Below, one piece after another: positions 11,206-22,727 of a stretch of DNA of 64,000 bases. This DNA is from Neoaliturus tenellus (taxonomy: Eukaryota; Arthropoda; Insecta; Hemiptera; Cicadellidae). Numbering within the stretch: the stretch's first letter is position 1; each line of letters opens with the position of its first letter. The DNA lies in NCBI GenBank assembly GCA_030545055.2, contig CM061533.1, forward strand, positions 20,507,744-20,571,743. Reading direction: 5' to 3'. The notes beneath the pieces are model-generated. The model searched no databases and was not told the DNA's origin. It saw nothing but the letters and a program-made list of their open reading frames with translations. Made by a program: the position numbers and the translations under genes.

Positions 11206-11300
11206 GCCTGACGTTGGTGGGGCAACGGTGGGGAAAAAGTAGTGTGCTTTAGAAACATATAGATCATGAAGTGTAATGAAACTCTTTAAACATTCGCTGC
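11206..11300 (+). repeat. Isolated copy of the 7274-7676 repeat unit
   Basis: GGTGGGGCAACGGTGGGGAA, AAAGTAGTGTGCTTT and CATATAGATCATGAAGTGTA match the last unit of the upstream array base for base with few changes. Both copies are in the same orientation. Confidence 0.85.
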
Positions 11301-11596
11301 ATGTACTCTCATATTGGAAATTTTAATTGTTGCACATAACACATTGTGTGACATAGTTACTTTTCTCTTTTCTTGTTTCGTTTTATTTACGTATGCTTTT
11401 TCTTTTCTGTACTTACAAGAATAACTTAAGCTAAGGATTAAGGTTTAACAGTAATCTTATTTATTGTATGTATCGCAAATTCTTTCATATTTTTTATATG
11501 AATTGTAACGCACACACACTTTTTCGTTTCCCTTGTATGTATTGTAATGTAAATCGTTTTTTTTTCTTGTAATAAAAATGAGTACAAAAAAAAAAC
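11301..11596. other. AT-rich spacer ending in an A-run
   Basis: No gene is seen. The end (CTTGTAATAAAAATGAGTAC followed by ten A) looks like a polyadenylated 3' end and may be the tail of a retroposed sequence. Confidence 0.35.
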
Positions 11597-13860
11597 CACT
11601 ATCTTTTTGGTTTACTCTTTGCGCAAACTCGACATAACATTTACTTTTAAAGACAAAAGAGTATAGAAACTTAGTATTTTACTTTCACAGTCAAAGAGTC
11701 TAGTAAATTAGTTTTTCACTTTCAAAGTCAAAAGAGCCTGTTAGTTTAGTTAGTATTTGTACATATTTTTGCAGACTCAACATTTAAAATTTACTTCCAT
11801 AGTCAAAAGAGTCTAATAACTTAGTAACCGTACACTTTTAACAGACTCACGATTACACTTATAGTTTTCTTTCAAAGTAAAAGACTCAAAAAGTAAATGA
11901 ACTTACAACTATGTTGGGGAGTATCAAATGAAAACAAAAATTTCAATACACATTACTAGATTTATTGAAAAAATCTTAAATCTAACATTGGATGTTTTAT
12001 CTAAATAAACGTTATAAAAGTCAAAATAAAATATTTACTTATCACAGCAGCAAATTGCCCACCTAATTACACTCATGCGACTAACTTAGTATTTTACTTT
12101 CAAGTCAAAAGAATCTTATATAGTTTAGTTAGTATTTATACATCTCTGTGCGGACCTAGCATTTATAATTTACTTTCACAGTCAAAGACTTTAGTAAATT
12201 AGTATTGCACTTTCAAAGTCAAAAGAGTATGATGGTTTAGTTAGTATCTATACATCTTTGTGCAGACTCAACATTTATAATTTACTTGCATAGTCAAAAG
12301 AGTAACCGTACTCTTTTAACAGGCTCACCATTACACTTATAGATTTCTTTCAAAGTAAAAGACTCAAAAGTAAATGAACCTACAACTATGTCGGTGAATT
12401 TTCAAAGTGCAAAGAGTCTGTTGGTTAAATTTGTGCAGACTCGACATTACATTTAGTTTCAAAGTCAAAAGAGTCTGATAGTTAAGTAAAGCGAGTGTTT
12501 TAAACTGTACGAAGTCCAACATTAGATTTAGTTCAGCATAGAGAAAGAGGTTCGTTGGTTTAATCTTTGTGCAAACTCGACATGACATTGGCTTTCAAAG
12601 ACAAAAGAGTCTGGTAATATAGTAGTGCAAACTCGACATGTCATTGACTTTCAAAAACAAAATAGTCTAGTAATATAGTAGTTCAAACTCGACATGACAT
12701 TGACTTTCAAAGACAAGAGTCTAGTAATATTGTATTTTACCTTCAAAGTCAAAGGAGTCCGATGGTTTAGTTAGTATTTATACATGTTTGTGTAAACTCG
12801 ACATTACATTTACTTTCAAAGACAAGAGAGTCTAGTAACTTAGTATTTTAGTTTCAAAATCAAAAGAGTCTGATAGTTTAGTAAAGCGAATGTTTTAAAT
12901 TGTACGAAGTCACACATTAGATTTAGTTCAGCATAAAGAAAGAGTTTCGTTGGTTTAATCTTTGTGCAAACTCGACATGACATTGACTTTCAAAGACAAA
13001 CGAGTCTATTAATATAGTATTTTACTTTCAAAGTCAAAAGAGTCTGATAGTTTAGTTAGTATTTGTACATGTTTGTGCGGACTCGGCATTTACAATTTAC
13101 TTTAAAAATCAAAGAGTCTAGTAGCTTAGTATTTTACTTTCAAAATCTAAGTGTCTGTTAGTATTTGCACATATGTTTGCAGCTCAACGTTTAATTTGTG
13201 CAGACTCGACATTTACTTTCAAAGACAAGAGAGTCTAGTAACTTAGTATTTTAGTTTCAAAATCAAAAGAGTCTGATAGTTTAGTAAAGCGAGTGTTTTA
13301 AATTGTACGAAGTCACACATTAGATTTAGTTCAGCATAAAGAAAGAGGTTGTTGGTTAAATCTTTTTGCAAACTCGACATGACATTGACTTTCAAAGACA
13401 AACGAGTCTAGTAATATATTACTTTATTTTCAAAGTCAAAAGAGTCTGATGGTTTAGTTAGTATTTGTACATGTTTGTGCGGACTCTCCATTTATAATTT
13501 ACTTTAAAAGTCAAAGAGTCTAGTAGCTTAGTATTTTACATTCAAAATCAAAGTGTCTGTTAGTATTTGTACACATTTTTACAGCTCAACATTTAAAATT
13601 TACTTTCATTGTCAAAAAGAGTCTAATAACCGAGTAACTGCACATTCTTAGCAGATTAAAACTTGACCATTCTAATAACTTGATATTTTTCAAAGTGCAA
13701 ATATTCAGTGGGTTTAATTTGTGCAGACTCGACAATGCATTTCCTTTCAAAGTCAAAAGAGTCTGATAGTTTGATAAAGCGAGTGTTTTAAATTGGACGA
13801 AGTCACGCATTAAATTTAGGTCCATATAGAGAAAGAGATATGAGAACTCCTCACGCAAGA
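11597..13860. repeat. Degenerate satellite array with ~400-bp higher-order period
   Basis: The core TTTCAAAGTCAAAAGAGTCT and related GACTCGACATTTACA blocks recur throughout about 2.2 kb, alternating with TTTAGTTAGTATTTGTACAT. A longer block beginning GCGAGTGTTTTAAA recurs at about 12491, 12886, 13289 and 13779, giving a higher-order period near 400 bases. Reverse-strand ORFs in it are by-products of the repeat. Confidence 0.85.
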
Positions 13861-14641
13861 GCAACTATTAAAATAAGCCAAGACAAAAAGAAAAAAAAAA
13901 GAAAAAGAAAAAAGAAAAAAAGAAAAATTTGAAAAAAAACCAAAGTAAAACTAAAAACAAAAACAAAATAAAAAATTTGAAAAATTAAAAAAAAACAAAA
14001 GAAAAAGTAAAATTTGAAAAAAAAAACAAAAGAAAAATAGAAAAAAATATTTTCTTTTTAGTAATTTTTGCGAGCATTCACATGGTTTCCAGAAATATTG
14101 AGGTTTTGAGAGTCCGTTTAAGGACACTTGATGCATGCCGTTCGCGCGCTCGCATTCCATCCGCGCGTAAAATTCAAACACGCGCATTTTTGCGGCATGC
14201 ATCAAGTGTCCTTAAACGGACTCTCTAAACCTCAATATTTCTGGAAACCATGTGAATGCTCGCAAAAATTACTAAAAAGAAAATATTTTTTTCTATTTTT
14301 TTTTTGTTTTTTTTTTTTCAAATTTTACTTTTTCTTTTGTTTTTTTTTAATTTTTCAAATTTTTTATTTTGTTTTTGTTTTTAGTTTTACTTTGGTTTTT
14401 TTTCAAATTTTTCTTTTTTTCTTTTTTCTTTTTCTTTTTTTTTCTTTTTGTCTTGGCTTATTTTAATAGTTGCTCTTGCGTGAGGAGTTCTCATATCTCT
14501 TTCTCTATATGGACCTAAATTTAATGCGTGACTTCGTCCAATTTAAAACACTCGCTTTATCAAACTATCAGACTCTTTTGACTTTGAAAGGAAATGCATT
14601 GTCGAGTCTGCACAAATTAAACCCACTGAATATTTGCACTT
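13693..14641. repeat. Long near-perfect inverted repeat, arms at least 448 bp, 52-bp spacer
   Basis: The arms 13693-14140 and 14193-14641 are reverse complements with very few differences (for example GGTTTTGAG against GGTTTAGAG). The outer parts of both arms are satellite, the middle is an A/T-homopolymer-rich tract, and the inner 90 bases are unique sequence ending GATGCATGCCG. The spacer 14141-14192 is rich in CGCGCG. The right arm is cut by an assembly gap at 14642, so the true arm length is unknown. It may be a real palindrome or an assembly fold-back. Confidence 0.9.
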
Positions 14642-14741
14642 NNNNNNNNNNNNNNNNNNNNNNNNNNNNNNNNNNNNNNNNNNNNNNNNNNNNNNNNNNN
14701 NNNNNNNNNNNNNNNNNNNNNNNNNNNNNNNNNNNNNNNNN
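14642..14741. other. Assembly gap (100 N)
   Basis: Exactly 100 N, a conventional scaffold gap of unknown true size. It interrupts the right arm of the inverted repeat. The ORFs that run through it are artefacts. Confidence 0.99.
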
Positions 14742-15607
14742 AAAAATAATCACATTAGGCATAATTTGTAATTGAAAAATAAATATATAAATGAGAAAAG
14801 TCTTCATATAAGTTGTAAAATTGAATATATAATCAGAAATGTAAACACGTTTGGAATTTATTACTTTATTGCCTTTAAAAGCTAAATATTTATAAGAATA
14901 ATTTTTAATCACAATTCTTCCGACGTTTTACTATATTTTGTAAAAAATATATCCTCAAAAGTCACAGTAATGCATATAACGAATTATCAATAATATTACA
15001 ATCTAGATACATCTATGAAATCAAGCCATATATGAAAGGATACAATGTTAGTCGCAAGAGAATGTGTACGGGATTATTTTACAAACTAGTACAGTAATAA
15101 CAAAAAACTAAAAATAGTAATATATACAGTAATAATACAGTAGTAACATAACCTTAGGGAAGGTGCCAATTACCTCAGAAACAAAAACTACATGTTTCTC
15201 TCAACCGATGGAAGCAGAACCTATGATTAAGGTGCTTCTTTTGACGTTGGTAACGGCTCCAATACAATAGTATAGTACATGTACCATTGTTTAGTACTAG
15301 CTAGATAGCCGGGCTGATTGGGGAAGGTTTTAATAATAAAGACGTTCTGTTTGGTAAGTATTAGTTGAGTAAGTATAATAGTATGTAATGGTAGTTCATA
15401 ACTTAACTATGACTAAGATGTATTCACTACTTAATGATAAAGGCCAGTAGTAGTTTTATTACAAATATCAATATAGGCCTATTGTATAACAATTTTCAAC
15501 AATATTTTTCTAACATTTTTTAGCATAGGAGTAATGCACGTTACTAAATACACATTCCTCGACATCATAACATGTAATACAGCTACATGTACAGAACATG
15601 TAATATA
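14742..15607. other. AT-rich stretch, no gene seen
   Basis: No satellite units resume after the gap, and no ORF or splice-bounded segment is convincing. Confidence 0.5.
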
Positions 15608-16590
15608 ACCCTGGTTTTATGCACAACGCGTCACGCGAGACCTAGATTAATCGCGCCGCGTTCCTATCTCTTAATGAGACATGGGACCTCATGCAGCGCG
15701 TTGCGCGACATTGCGCGACACGCTCCTAGATTATGACGCCTCGTAAAAACGCACCAGCGACAGAAGTTGAAAATGCCGCAGTAAAGAGTGTCGCGCGGGT
15801 CCTCTATATACATTGAGTCAAATGGAGCGAAATATGCAGAGCGTTCAGTGACACGTTACTATGAACAGTACAATGTTTGTAGTGGTAATTAGGCCTAATT
15901 TAGATAAAGTTCTTAATTAAAAGTATTTATATTTCTTTAAAACTAATTTTCACTAATAAAATTAGAGTAAAAGATCACAGTCATTAAGACCTAGTATTTA
16001 AGTGGTATTTTAAAACAATTAATTGATTGCTAGTCTCAGTAAATAGTCAATCGACAAAGAATAAATAGTTCGTTTTTTTTTATTTTTAATCTTTGGAATT
16101 ATTTATTTTAATGATAATGTTATTATTTCTTCTGTCAGAAAGCCAATCCTGTCACCAAATGTAGCTCTTAGCTTGGTTCGCACTACAGATGAAAGTTCAT
16201 TCAATGATCTTTTACTTGTACAAAAAAAAAAAATTTAAAAACTTATCACTGTCACTCTTTACTTTAGTTTATCGCACAGCGTGTGGAAAATACTCTCGAG
16301 CCGCACTCTGTTTATAGACTGCACTGCCCAGTGCATTTTTCTCAATTTTTTTTTTTTTTTTTTTTTTTACAAACAAATTGTTCAAAGAGCACTGGGCCAC
16401 CGGGTCCATGTTTACAGTTGATAAACTCAACGAAGACTAGAATGAAACCCAGATCTTCGAGGTTCCCCCACCAACTTTTTAGAAACGTGCCAGGTAAAAC
16501 GAGTGACTGGTTTTGCAAAATTTTTCATACGCGCATCTGAATCTAGATCCAGATTGTCGCGTGTTGTGCCGTACATAAAACTAGCCTAAA
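15608..16590. mobile_element. Candidate DNA transposon remnant with diverged inverted ends
   Basis: The left end (CTGGTTTTATGCACAACGCG then CACGCGAGACCTAGATT) resembles the reverse complement of the right end (CTAGTTTTATGTACGGCACA then ACACGCGACAATCT). The ends are unusually rich in CGCG for this region. The interior holds no transposase ORF. Similarity between ends is moderate and no target duplication is clear. Confidence 0.35.
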
Positions 16591-17776
16591 CAAAACCCCT
16601 AAATATTTAGAATTAATTATGTTTCTTTATTAATTTCCTTTTCAATGTATCTTCAAGTGATGTCCTACAGATTAGTAGGTGGAGTTTCTTCGTGAAGTTC
16701 TAGAAGAATAGGCGCTGTTATTAACTTCGGTAACCTAGCTTTATGATCAGGGCAGTCATACAGCTAGATAACCAAAGAAAGAACCAGCCCCAACTGAAGA
16801 TCAGAAGATGAAGAATGGTGCTGAAGATTCAGCAAGAAGATCGATCTGTTGATCTGTTGTTTTCCTCCTCTTCGTAGTATGAGTTCCAGGGTAGTGACAG
16901 AATACAGCTGGCTTACAAAAACAATAAGATTGTTGGATATATATTTACCAACATGTTTAATGCAAACTATATCAATATTTAAGCTACAACTATGTACTCA
17001 AATTAAAATAATATAACCCAAAAATTTCATAGGCAAAAATAATAAGTTACTGTTGATATTGCATACTCGTTTAGTGTTGTACTCATTTTATCAATTACAT
17101 AATTACTCGTATGCAAAATAATACGCCAGTAATTTACTTTTTTCAGCTATTGAAATGCACGTTCAAATTTCACTTTAGTCAGTGAAATTCAGTATCATAA
17201 AAATCCTTAACCTTTAATTGACATAGATTAGAATATTATTGACTCGCTTCTGTTGGTGATTTACTGCATTACAGTTTTAAAGCATTTTGCAGCAAACAGC
17301 CTTCTCTTCCAAAACATTCGTGGTATTGAGTTAGTTTTGTGATTAATTTTGTGACAATTTGAAGCTTTTTCCAAGAATGTTGATACAAATAATTGATATA
17401 ATTGAAATAATTGAATAATTGATACAAAGTTGTGTCCATATTAAGATAACCAGCTAAAATATTATGTAATACATATAAAATCTCCTACTATGTAAATTAC
17501 TACAACATCCCCAAATTAAAACTTAATATTTTAAATACACTAGTTAGGCTAGTTAATTTTACTACACACAAATTAAATTATTAAAAAAGTTAAGTGTTAA
17601 ACCGAGTCTCAAAATTCATACATTTGGTTATTACAACTAAATTTCCCATTAAAACATATAATGTGTGATGTAACAGAGTATGTATGAAAATAAACACTAT
17701 ATATATTAATATTGCCAATACTTGATACTCTTGAATCATAAACACTTAACAATAAAAATTACTACTAGACCATTAT
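16591..17776. other. AT-rich stretch, no gene seen
   Basis: No supported features. Short ORFs only. Confidence 0.5.
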
Positions 17777-18255
17777 TGTAAGGTCCATGACAAGTTGGCC
17801 TACTGACTTTACACTATGTTTTAAAAAGAATTCAGTGAGACTTTATTGATTCACTTACCGAAATTAATTGCTAATATAGTATTGATGAAAATACGACAAG
17901 ATCCTTAATACTGATAAAGTTCACAATACTTTCACAAGTAATTAGCCTATATAGTAAGTATATATACTTATATATAGTATATAGTAAGTATGTATGATTA
18001 ATACATAATAAATAAACAATTACATTATTTAGTAGTTGTTAGGTCCTTTACCATGACTAAATTACTGACATTACACTTTGTTTTACACATAATTCAGTGG
18101 AACTTTATTGATGTGGCGCTTTCCGAAATTGATTTCATCACAACATAATTAATTTCGCAAACGTATTGCGGGCTATAATAGTGATGAAAATACATGATCA
18201 TCAATTCTGATAAAGTGCACGATCCTTTTACGAGTAATTAATTGGCCTAAACGGT
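17777..18255 (+). repeat. Diverged tandem duplication, units of roughly 190-220 bp
   Basis: The order AGGTCC, TACTGACTTTACAC, TTCAGTGAGACTTTATTGAT, CCGAAATTAATT, TGATGAAAATAC, CTGATAAAGT, CAAGTAATTAGCC in 17777-17960 is repeated with substitutions in 18036-18255. The second unit has an extra piece in the middle. Confidence 0.7.
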
Positions 18256-18700
18256 ATGTGATGCCTATGCTGCAACTCCCTAAACGCTACCGGTTACGGC
18301 GCAGGGGCATGATGCAATTTCTCCACAGGCGAGCCTCTATATTGCCAGCCGGCGCCGTCCTCACTGGAGCGCCAGTGAAAACTGCCCACAGGGGTTTCAT
18401 TTTTTCAGAATTACTAAGAACTTAACACTAAATTTGTTTTTGATGTTTACATCTTAACAACAAGTTATAAAGCGATTGCAGTCTTTGCGCTTATTCAAGG
18501 CACACGGAACTAATATAAATAATAACCTCAAACCGAGTTTGAATTTCATTTAAACAACCCCAATGCGTGTTTTTACTCACATAGTAGAGGACAACAATGA
18601 TAATTATTTTTAATTTTTTATGGAATTATATTAAATATTTTTATGCACGTATTCCTTAAGAATACACATTTTGTACATAATTTTTTTATTACCATGAGTA

Positions 18701-18735
18701 CCAGGTTAACCGAGCGTTGCTCGTTGGTTTTATTT
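18701..18735 (-). mobile_element. Candidate Helitron 3' end (minus strand)
   Basis: On the minus strand a hairpin CGAGC-AAC-GCTCG is followed by GTTAAC and CTGG, then T. This fits the Helitron 3' rule (hairpin, short spacer, CTRR, insertion before T). The body would lie to the right, but its 5'-TC end was not located. Confidence 0.35.
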
Positions 18736-19756
18736 CAGTTTTTATATAGTGGTTTAGTGACATAGCAATAAACCTATTAAATTTTTACCAACAACTAACT
18801 ATACCTCTTCACAGTTAACAGCTGTTTCAAAAAGGCTGCTTAACATTAATGTTCCTTTATTTTTGTATACCTTTTGTTGTTATTTCGTTACAAAAATAGC
18901 AACCCGTAAGACCAATGTTACAAATTACGACTTTTCAACTTAAATTTAAACCAAATTAATTTTTTCCTGGGATTGAGGCTGTTTCTAAACTTATTTTTAT
19001 GTCAAAACGCTCTTAAATGCAAATTTTAAGCAAAATCTACCTTCTAGATTTCGAGATCGTGGGACACACATCCCTTCAGACAGTACTCGTATTATAGTAT
19101 AGAATAATTAATTGTAATCAAAATTGAAACACAAACGTCTTACACACTCATAGATATATTATATATACACTTACAATAGGCCTACACATAATAAGGACGG
19201 CAATGGCGATTTTCAATTTTTCGTATATTTAGCGTATTTAATTATACATATCTAACACATGCAGTTTATTATTGTGTTATTATGTTAACACAAGAGTATA
19301 TTCTTGTGTCTAGAAGACGTTTATGTTTAATTTCTGATTAAAAATACAAAAATGTTTGGTTAAAAACTATTCTAGTAAATTTATAGAAACTAATCTGAAT
19401 ATAAACTTTGTGAATGTTGTTAATTCACAAATAAAAAAAAGTATACGAATAACTTAAAAGATAATTTTACGCCACTTTTTATACCGTCACGGTTACCCCA
19501 TCGCTTCCTACTACTCTCTGATCGTATAAAATCCAGCCCTCTGTTGAAGACGCTTACAAAATACACGTACACAAAAACAATTTTCCACTAAACGCACATT
19601 CAGAATATTCATGTTCATTCACAAAATGAAAAACTACTTTATAAATTACAAAATTGAAGAAACGGGCTCCACATCTAATCCCACAGGTTGTCCATTTGCA
19701 TACATGTCACAAGCCATTATATTTCAGATCACGTACAATACCACTCTGCCGCCCAC
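18736..19756. other. AT-rich stretch, no gene seen
   Basis: It may contain the body of the candidate Helitron ending at 18701. No ORF of note. Confidence 0.4.
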
Positions 19757-19779
19757 CTAGCGCGAACATGGGAACATAC

Positions 19780-20062
19780 CAGATAAATGGCGGGCATCTC
19801 TAAATGCAAATGAACCGTCTCTGGAGGGGAGGGGGGTTGCATCGGTGCATGAGCTGGTTTCGAAGGTCACCTTGCCCCCCCCCCTGCCAGGAACACCGAC
19901 GCCGCGCGCAGAACACGTTTGCAAATCTTTATAGCAGGTTCTTATCTGAGTACGGATTGCAAAAAACGCCGGATCCGCGCCTTGTATCGGATGAAAAACT
20001 GTGACACCCAGTAGTCGGAGATAAACATGGTCGAAATATTGAGGCTGGTCGCTGCCAACAAG
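19780..20062 (-). CDS. Candidate internal exon, product unknown
   Basis: On the minus strand a very strong acceptor (a run of 21 C, then CCCTCCCCCCTTACCCACAG) precedes 283 bases that stay open in one frame up to a donor CTG|GTATGT. The open frame runs from 20152 to 19757 in all (131 codons), and a second frame is open for the first half. I recognise no family. The segment is GC-rich against an AT-rich background. It could be a real exon of an unplaced gene or chance; no partner exon was identified. Confidence 0.25.
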
Positions 20063-20091
20063 CTGTGGGTAAGGGGGGAGGGCGAGACAGC

Positions 20092-20112
20092 GGGGGGGGG
20101 GGGGGGGGGGGG
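20092..20112 (+). repeat. G21 homopolymer
   Basis: Twenty-one consecutive G on the plus strand, followed by CTGAGGCGG. On the minus strand it is the polypyrimidine tract of the candidate exon acceptor at 20063. Confidence 0.95.
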
Positions 20113-20668
20113 CTGAGGCGGATAAGTCATGGATGTTAACTTTGGTCACCAAGTTTTAATTGCAATTTGTCTTATGACAAAGCGAAATTGAGGTACATAA
20201 GTTAAAACTTGGACAGGACAAATTAAAAGTAACAAGAATGCTATTTTTGAGATCGGGAATTCAAGTCCAAGAAGGTTAGTGTAGCCCAAAAGGTTTGGTG
20301 CAAGGTTGTCGTGGGTGACTTCCTTCATAAAACGTTTTATCTGGGATGGATGCTGTGTGGGGATTGGCTTTTCTGACAACTCAGGGCGTTTTTAATGCTA
20401 TAGTTGGCGGAGTTCCGTACAGCTGAATTCCTTGTATAAATAGTTTTTATGATGATTTCTTTGTAGACATGTTGCTTTTCAGTTGATAGTTTATAGTTTT
20501 TGTGAAAGGGGCCGGAATAGAATAATTGTATTCAGAAATTTAGCTGCTCATAACATTGTACTATGTAAATTTGTGCGCTTTAATGTAATTGAAAGTCGTG
20601 TAAGTAGTCACTAGTCCTTTGCGGTTTGTCAGACAAATTCAATCTTAACAAAATTTTATCCCATCTTA

Positions 20669-20866
20669 GGCCGGTTCCTACGTGGGCGACAGATGCGACG
20701 CGACGAGAGCGACTGGAGCGACACCAGCGACAAGCTTGCATCGCCATAACGTTATACATTGTAAATTGTTGTCGCTCCTGTCGCTCACTGAGAACACTCC
20801 AATACATTTGTTTGAAATTTTGTCGCTCTCGTCGCGTCGCATCTGTCGCCCACGTAGGAACCGGCC
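20669..20866. mobile_element. PIF/Harbinger-type MITE, 198 bp
   Basis: Perfect 45-bp terminal inverted repeats begin GGCCGGTTCCTACGTGGGCG and end GAGAGCGAC. Both sides are flanked by TTA, the 3-bp target-site duplication typical of PIF/Harbinger. The interior, about 108 bases, has no coding capacity. Perfect arms suggest recent activity or a hairpin-based origin. Confidence 0.85.
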
Positions 20867-21454
20867 TTAGTCTGGGCCCAGGTGCAAAGGTATACGTAAT
20901 TAATACTGTAAAGACGTTTTATATAGTAACTAATTTATGGCTAATTTCTCTACTATCTAAATACCCAATTACAAAAATTAGTGTATAACTAATAAACAAT
21001 CTATTGCCCCAGAAAAACTATAATTTAATAAATATACAACTGTACTGAATGTGAAAACATGTATCCAGCCATGTTCAGCTGAATTATAGCTGAATTATGT
21101 TAGCTAGTAAATTCTGTAGTTTTTTTTCCAACGGGTCATAAATATGTAAAGCTTTGCATATAACATTTACATTTAAAAAATATTTTAATTAATGTACAAA
21201 GAATTTACTCAAATTATTGAACTTAATAGTAATAGGTAGGCCTAGTTTATTACCTACACAGGTTTGGGTTCCAGAGTAAATTAACTTGTTAAACAATTTT
21301 TTATGTTTTAAATTAAGCAGTCATCAGTTGATCTGTGCACAAAAATGTTTTTTACAACTTGATAAAAAATGGGTTGTAATTAAATTGTATTCTATTTTAT
21401 ACGAGTATAAAAAATGCTCCAATGCAAAATGATGTTAAAGAAGATGAATAATCT
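20867..21454. other. AT-rich stretch, no gene seen
   Basis: No supported features. Confidence 0.5.
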
Positions 21455-21730
21455 ACTGCGTATTAATAGGCAGGCATGTTTCTTTTACCTATTCCTTTTT
21501 CCTCAGATTGTGTGAATCATAGAAGGGATCAGAATCCCATTATAATTCAGTTCCATTCCCAGGGCTACGCCCTACAGGCTTTCAAAGTTTCAATGTTAAT
21601 CTAATGGGAGAAGGATACAACTCCCGAATAAGTCATAAAACATTAGGTAATTGGCTCAAGATAAACTTAATTTTTGGTCGCATTTCAACCAGTATGCGAT
21701 CTCTAGTTTTAAAAATCAGGACCACCCCAA
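21455..21730 (+). repeat. Dispersed repeat family R1, copy 1
   Basis: It shares with 22728-23620 and 49240-49600 the ordered blocks ATTAATAGGCAGGCATG, GATCAGAATCCCATTA, GGGCTACGCCCTACAGGC, TTTCAAAGTTTCAATGTTAA and TGGGAGAAGG. The GGGCTACGCCC phrase recalls the GGGCTCCGCCCC of the Helitron tandem units, so R1 may be Helitron-derived. Confidence 0.65.
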
Positions 21731-22398
21731 CACATATGTTTTCAGTAAATTATACACATTTCTAAGAATTGCGACTTTAATCTAAATTAAATCTTTATTT
21801 TACATAAAGAAAATAAAAAATGTATTTGTATATATTTTGCAATGAAGCTGATTTATTTCTTCCTATCTCCAGAAAACGGCAAGGTAAGCAATAATTTTAT
21901 CTACGGACTAACCTAACCTCAATCTCATAGCCAGCAGCTGACCTTACTTGCGCCATAACCTTGAACGATTCGCAACTAACTTGATGTTGGTTAATAGAGC
22001 GAGAAATTGAAAGTGAAAGTTATGGTCAAGGTATTATTTGTGAAGCAAAAGCAAATTTGAGTCGAGTACAAAACGCGAGAAAAAACAAAGTTTTAGAAAT
22101 CTAATTCGAATTGACCACGTGGTATCTAAAATTATATAGTATAATGGTGTTAATGTAAAACTCAGTACTTTAAAACTTTATCTTTTAAAACAAACATATA
22201 ACAGATGTAAAAATACCACACGTGATTATCTTTCACACATTAACCCAAAAAAATGTAGCCTACCCCATCTTTCATTAACCTGTCTGGAATTCCAACACAG
22301 TCGAGTATCCAAGTTTGGCACTATGGACTGCTGTACCGTATTTGGAGCGTAATGGGCAAATGCACGGGGGAATTGAGCAATTTAACTAGTTCACTTAC

Positions 22399-22555
22399 CT
22401 GTGGGCTGCCGCGCCGGCTGTGCAGTGTTGTCGGGGTGGCGACGACGCGGCCGGCCCGGCCACATTCTTGGCTCTACCTGGGACGAGCAATCCGGTTCTG
22501 TGGAGGGGGGAGGGGCCTTCCTTTTGTCCGCAGTCTCCCCCTGGGGCTCGTCTGC
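22399..22555 (-). CDS. Candidate internal exon (157 bp), product unknown
   Basis: On the minus strand, GTGATTTCAG precedes a 157-base GC-rich segment ending CCCACAG|GTAAGTG, a full-consensus donor. Two of three frames are open across it, both rich in Pro, Arg and Ala, and no domain is recognised. The base composition contrasts sharply with the AT-rich surroundings. It could be an internal exon of a gene on the minus strand; no adjoining exon was identified. Confidence 0.3.
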
Positions 22556-22727
22556 CTGAAATCACATCATCCAGTTGCTAAATCGATCCGACTCTTGGAC
22601 AGTAAATAGGTCCTAGGTGTTAGCGGGTCAGGAGGGAAAAGGAAGACTGAGAGTAAAAATATGATGGGTGAAGTAAAGGGAGCAAAGAAACAAACAAATA
22701 TAACTATACTGATGGTATAGTGTTTAT

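Noticed and set aside
14128..14466. 112-codon plus-strand ORF, very rich in Phe
   Set aside because: It comes from the T-rich right arm of the inverted repeat. The mirrored ORF on the minus strand has the same origin.
14470..14912. ORFs running through the first N gap
   Set aside because: They read undetermined bases and satellite sequence.
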